DNA of 7,309 nucleotides from JBLHGN01 sp047616325. Its GTDB lineage: Bacteria; Pseudomonadota; Gammaproteobacteria; Pseudomonadales; Cellvibrionaceae. The translations under genes and the position numbers were made by a program. The DNA lies in the NCBI GenBank assembly GCA_047616325.1, contig JBLHGN010000186.1:1-7309 (forward strand), read 5' to 3'. Below, in pieces: positions 5,785-7,309 of this stretch. Within the stretch, counting starts at the first letter, position 1. Each line of letters opens with the position of its first letter. Below the pieces are notes generated by a model that made no database searches, was not told the DNA's origin, and was given only the letters and a program-made list of their open reading frames with translations.

Positions 5785-6912
5785 ATGGTTGAAAAAAATA
5801 CGAGCAGTGAAGGTCTTCGCGGCCAGATCGCAGGCAAAACCGCACTCTGCACGGTGGGTGTTTCTGGGTCTGGCTTAACCTACTGCGGCTACGACGTAAA
5901 AGAATTGGCCGAAGTGTGCGAATTTGAGGAGGTGGCCTACTTATTGTTAAAAGGTGAACTCCCCAACACCACGCAACTGGCGCACTACAAACAGCACTTA
6001 AGTGCTATGCGCGCACTTCCCCAATCGCTTATTGAAGTGCTGGAGCGCATACCTGCCAGCAGTCATCCCATGGACGTGATGCGCACGGGGGTTTCGGCGT
6101 TGGGTAATCTTGAAACGGAGCGAGATTTTTGCCAGCAGGGTGAAGCGGCCGATCGCTTGTTGGCGCTGCTGCCTTCCATTTGTTGTTATTGGTATCGCTA
6201 TAGCCACGACGGTGTTCGTATTGATACCGACACTGATCAGGCGGAATCTATCGGTGGGCATTTTTTGCATATGTTAACGGGTAAAAAGGCCTCCGCGTTA
6301 CACGAAAAGGCTATGAACGTGTCGCTTATTTTGTACGCGGAACACGAGTTTAATGCCTCCACTTTTTCGGCGCGGGTATGTGCGTCTACTTTGTCTGATT
6401 TGCACAGTTGTATTGCCGGGGCGATTGGCACTTTGCGCGGGCCCTTGCACGGCGGAGCCAACGAAGCGGCGATGGCGATGATCGAACAGTGGTCTTCCGC
6501 GGATGACGCAGAAGCTGGCATTATGCAAATGTTGGTCAAGAAAGAAAAAATTATGGGTTTTGGTCACGCCATTTACCGAAGCTCGGACCCAAGAAATTCG
6601 GTGATTAAAGCGTGGTCGGAAAAACTCGCTAAAGATATTGGCGACACCACGCTTTACCCTATTTCCGTGCGCTGCGAAGAAGTGATGTGGCGGGAGAAAC
6701 TTTTATTTTGTAACGCTGATTTTTTCCACGCCTCGGCCTACCATTTTATGGGAATACCCACGCTCCTATTTACACCCATTTTTGTTATGTCGCGCACCTG
6801 TGGATGGGCTGCGCATGTATTTGAACAGCGCGCGCACAACAGAATTATTCGACCGTCGGCGGAGTATATCGGCCCCGAATTTCGCAGCATTACGCCGATT
6901 GAAGATCGGTAA
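5785..6912 (+). CDS. prpC: 2-methylcitrate synthase
   Basis: PrpC condenses propionyl-CoA with oxaloacetate to give 2-methylcitrate, the entry step of the cycle. The 375-residue product has the short bacterial citrate synthase-like length. Catalytic residues are visible: His222 in GPLHGGANE, His261 in MGFGHAIYRSSDPR and Asp312 in NADFFHASAYH. The tail VFEQRAHNRIIRPSAEYIGP carries the C-terminal substrate-binding Arg region. The operon context and the ADFFHASAYHFMGIPT text favour methylcitrate over citrate synthase. One oddity is LTYCGYD at 31-37, where the family normally reads LTYRGYD; codon 34 is TGC, one transition from CGC. The gene begins 18 bases after prpB, with an AGAGG 10 bases before the ATG. 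A 74-base gap precedes prpD. Confidence 0.95.
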   Translation: MVEKNTSSEGLRGQIAGKTALCTVGVSGSGLTYCGYDVKELAEVCEFEEVAYLLLKGELPNTTQLAHYKQHLSAMRALPQSLIEVLERIPASSHPMDVMRTGVSALGNLETERDFCQQGEAADRLLALLPSICCYWYRYSHDGVRIDTDTDQAESIGGHFLHMLTGKKASALHEKAMNVSLILYAEHEFNASTFSARVCASTLSDLHSCIAGAIGTLRGPLHGGANEAAMAMIEQWSSADDAEAGIMQMLVKKEKIMGFGHAIYRSSDPRNSVIKAWSEKLAKDIGDTTLYPISVRCEEVMWREKLLFCNADFFHASAYHFMGIPTLLFTPIFVMSRTCGWAAHVFEQRAHNRIIRPSAEYIGPEFRSITPIEDR

Positions 6913-6986
6913 GGTTTTTCAATTCCGCTACAAAAAATTATATCAACAAGAAACCCATTTCTGAGAAAAAAATATTAGAGAACTCT

Positions 6987-7309
6987 ATGTCCGCCACTTT
7001 TGATGTAAACCAACGCCCCGAATACGACCGTGTTATTCAAGATATTGCCGATTACGTAATCGATTATAAAATTGATTCGAGCGAGGCCTTTAACACCGCG
7101 CGCAATTGTTTAATGGACACCCTCGGTTGCGGCATTCTTGCGCTGCGCTTTCCCGAGTGCACCAAACACCTCGGCCCCATTATTGAGGGCACCGTGGTGC
7201 CCAACGGGGCGCGTGTGCCGGGCACCCAGTTACGCATGGACCCAGTGAAAGCCGCGTGGGATATCGGCTGTATTATTCGTTGGTTAGACTTTAACGACAC
7301 CTGGCTAGC
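6987..7309 (+). CDS. prpD: 2-methylcitrate dehydratase, N-terminal part (right end outside window)
   Basis: PrpD dehydrates 2-methylcitrate to 2-methyl-cis-aconitate; it belongs to the MmgE/PrpD family and needs no iron-sulfur cluster. The first 107 codons are present and open to the window edge, roughly a fifth of the usual 480-odd residues. Visible family text includes an N-terminal helix (YDRVIQDIADYVIDY), ARNCLMDTLGCGILAL, the PNGARVPGT loop, LRMDPVKAAWDIGCIIRWLD and then FNDTWLA, a hallmark of PrpD. The ATG at 6987 is supported by AGAG 6 bases upstream and by the start of homology soon after. The presence of prpD right after prpC indicates an E. coli-like route and not the acnD/prpF variant of many marine gammaproteobacteria, unless those genes lie beyond the window. 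Confidence 0.95.
   Translation, partial: MSATFDVNQRPEYDRVIQDIADYVIDYKIDSSEAFNTARNCLMDTLGCGILALRFPECTKHLGPIIEGTVVPNGARVPGTQLRMDPVKAAWDIGCIIRWLDFNDTWL

Overview
The window looks like the chromosome of a gammaproteobacterium, probably a marine or environmental one. This rests on a PA4780-type bacterial RIO kinase, a proteobacterial gntR-prpB-prpC-prpD cluster, mixed codon use of intermediate GC, and classical sigma70 and Shine-Dalgarno signals. No rRNA, tRNA or other taxonomic marker is present, so the genus is not called.

Positions 1-1105 are insertion-sequence debris on the plus strand. First comes the intact 3' end of an ISAzo13-family (Rhodopirellula-type DDE) transposase, cut by the window edge and ending at 275. 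It is followed by a decayed IS110-family transposase (about 564-1105) carrying frameshifts and an in-frame TGA. Positions 1106-1911 hold no convincing gene. This stretch is AT-richer than the right half and contains a striking 15-bp perfect inverted repeat with an extended outer stem (1397-1464), a sigma70-like promoter with no gene after it, and two small hairpins just past the end of the RIO gene.

Positions 1912-3818 carry two minus-strand genes: a RIO-family protein kinase, whose start is best placed at a GTG at 2772, and an exported metallo-beta-lactamase-fold hydrolase with a Sec signal peptide. The intergenic region 3819-4222 separates the hydrolase from a divergent plus-strand operon. 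It holds a strong sigma70 promoter (TTGACA, 16-nt spacer, TATTAT) and a perfect palindromic operator-like site.

Positions 4223-7309 are a methylcitrate-cycle operon: a GntR/FCD regulator overlapping prpB by one base, then prpC, then prpD, which runs off the right edge. PrpC condenses propionyl-CoA with oxaloacetate to 2-methylcitrate, PrpD dehydrates it to 2-methyl-cis-aconitate, an aconitase encoded elsewhere rehydrates this to 2-methylisocitrate, and PrpB splits it into succinate and pyruvate. The GntR protein probably controls the operon, and itself, through the palindrome.

I see no clearly undescribed system. The items most worth a second look are the palindrome in the gene-poor stretch, the operator architecture of the prp promoter, and an Arg-to-Cys change in a normally conserved PrpC motif.
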